Shown: positions 63,940-64,000 of the stretch, piece after piece
Numbering within the stretch: position 1 is the first letter of the stretch
How the letters are laid out: every line of letters starts with the position of its first letter
Assembly (NCBI RefSeq): GCF_024662015.1
Contig: NZ_CP102480.1
Coordinates: 2,824,501-2,888,500, forward strand
Origin: Nisaea acidiphila
GTDB lineage: Bacteria; Pseudomonadota; Alphaproteobacteria; Thalassobaculales; Thalassobaculaceae
Direction: 5' to 3'
Length of the DNA: 64,000 bases
Position numbers and translations under genes: made by a program
Notes under the pieces: model-generated
What the model saw: the letters and a program-made list of their open reading frames with translations, nothing else
What the model was told of the DNA's origin: nothing
The model's database searches: none

Positions 63940-64000
63940 TCAAACGGCACTCGCCAGAAAACGATTCACGACATCCGCGACGCGACGCACGTCAGCTTCG
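63940..64000 (-). CDS. C-terminal end of an upstream gene, probably a PLP aminotransferase (partial)
   Basis: Only the last 19 codons are inside the window: an open frame that ends at TGA 63942-63940 with ADVRRVADVVNRFLASAV. This resembles the closing helix of DegT/LegC-type aminotransferases, though such a short tail cannot be assigned firmly. It lies 16 bases upstream of the next start, so it is part of the same operon and the operon continues past the window. Confidence 0.55.
   Translation of the reverse strand, partial: EADVRRVADVVNRFLASAV

Overview
The window is a 64 kb stretch of GC-rich, densely packed DNA from an alphaproteobacterium. Split cobalamin-dependent methionine synthase, a cobalamin riboswitch, a PrtD/HlyD-type exporter beside an RTX protein, legionaminate-type sugar genes and many ATGA/TGATG gene junctions would suit a marine Rhodospirillales-like organism; the exact genus cannot be read from the sequence. 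No rRNA, tRNA, transposase, integrase or CRISPR array was seen.

Most of the window is a surface-glycan and protein-glycosylation island. Left part (0-24 kb): an outward-facing cobalamin riboswitch; a minus-strand run with a shikimate-dehydrogenase-like protein, an unknown protein, a GT2 glycosyltransferase, a diverged and a canonical CMP-sugar synthase, a TPR-methyltransferase and a 2OG oxygenase; a pirin flanked by two copies of a palindromic repeat; a PhyH-type oxygenase; a UDP-sugar dehydrogenase; a LodA/LodB quinoprotein amino-acid oxidase pair; then legB-legC-neuC-like genes, four GT4-like glycosyltransferases and two SDR epimerase/dehydratases.

The centre (24-48 kb) is the most striking part. 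An RTX protein of about 41 nonameric calcium-binding repeats sits between a TPR-glycosyltransferase and a CMP-sugar synthase. Just beyond lies a five-gene minus-strand operon: type I secretion ABC transporter, HlyD adaptor, two TPR-glycosyltransferases and an FkbM methyltransferase. Two further GT4 + TPR-glycosyltransferase pairs follow, giving five TPR-glycosyltransferases in about 20 kb, then a GT1 enzyme and a DAHP-synthase-family protein with Asn in place of the usual metal-binding Cys. My reading, an inference, is a dedicated system that glycosylates an RTX surface protein in the cytoplasm and exports it by the adjacent type I machinery.

The right part (48.7-55.2 kb) is a methionine-cycle operon: an ArsR-methyltransferase regulator with a clear palindromic operator, metF, a homocysteine-methyltransferase paralogue lacking all zinc ligands, and methionine synthase split into two proteins. 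The end (55.3-64 kb) returns to glycan-like genes: a TIGR04372-type glycosyltransferase, a GNAT acetyltransferase, a flippase-like membrane protein, and a minus-strand operon of two unknown proteins, a radical SAM protein, E1-alpha/E1-beta thiamine enzymes and a DegT aminotransferase, preceded by what looks like the tail of another aminotransferase gene.
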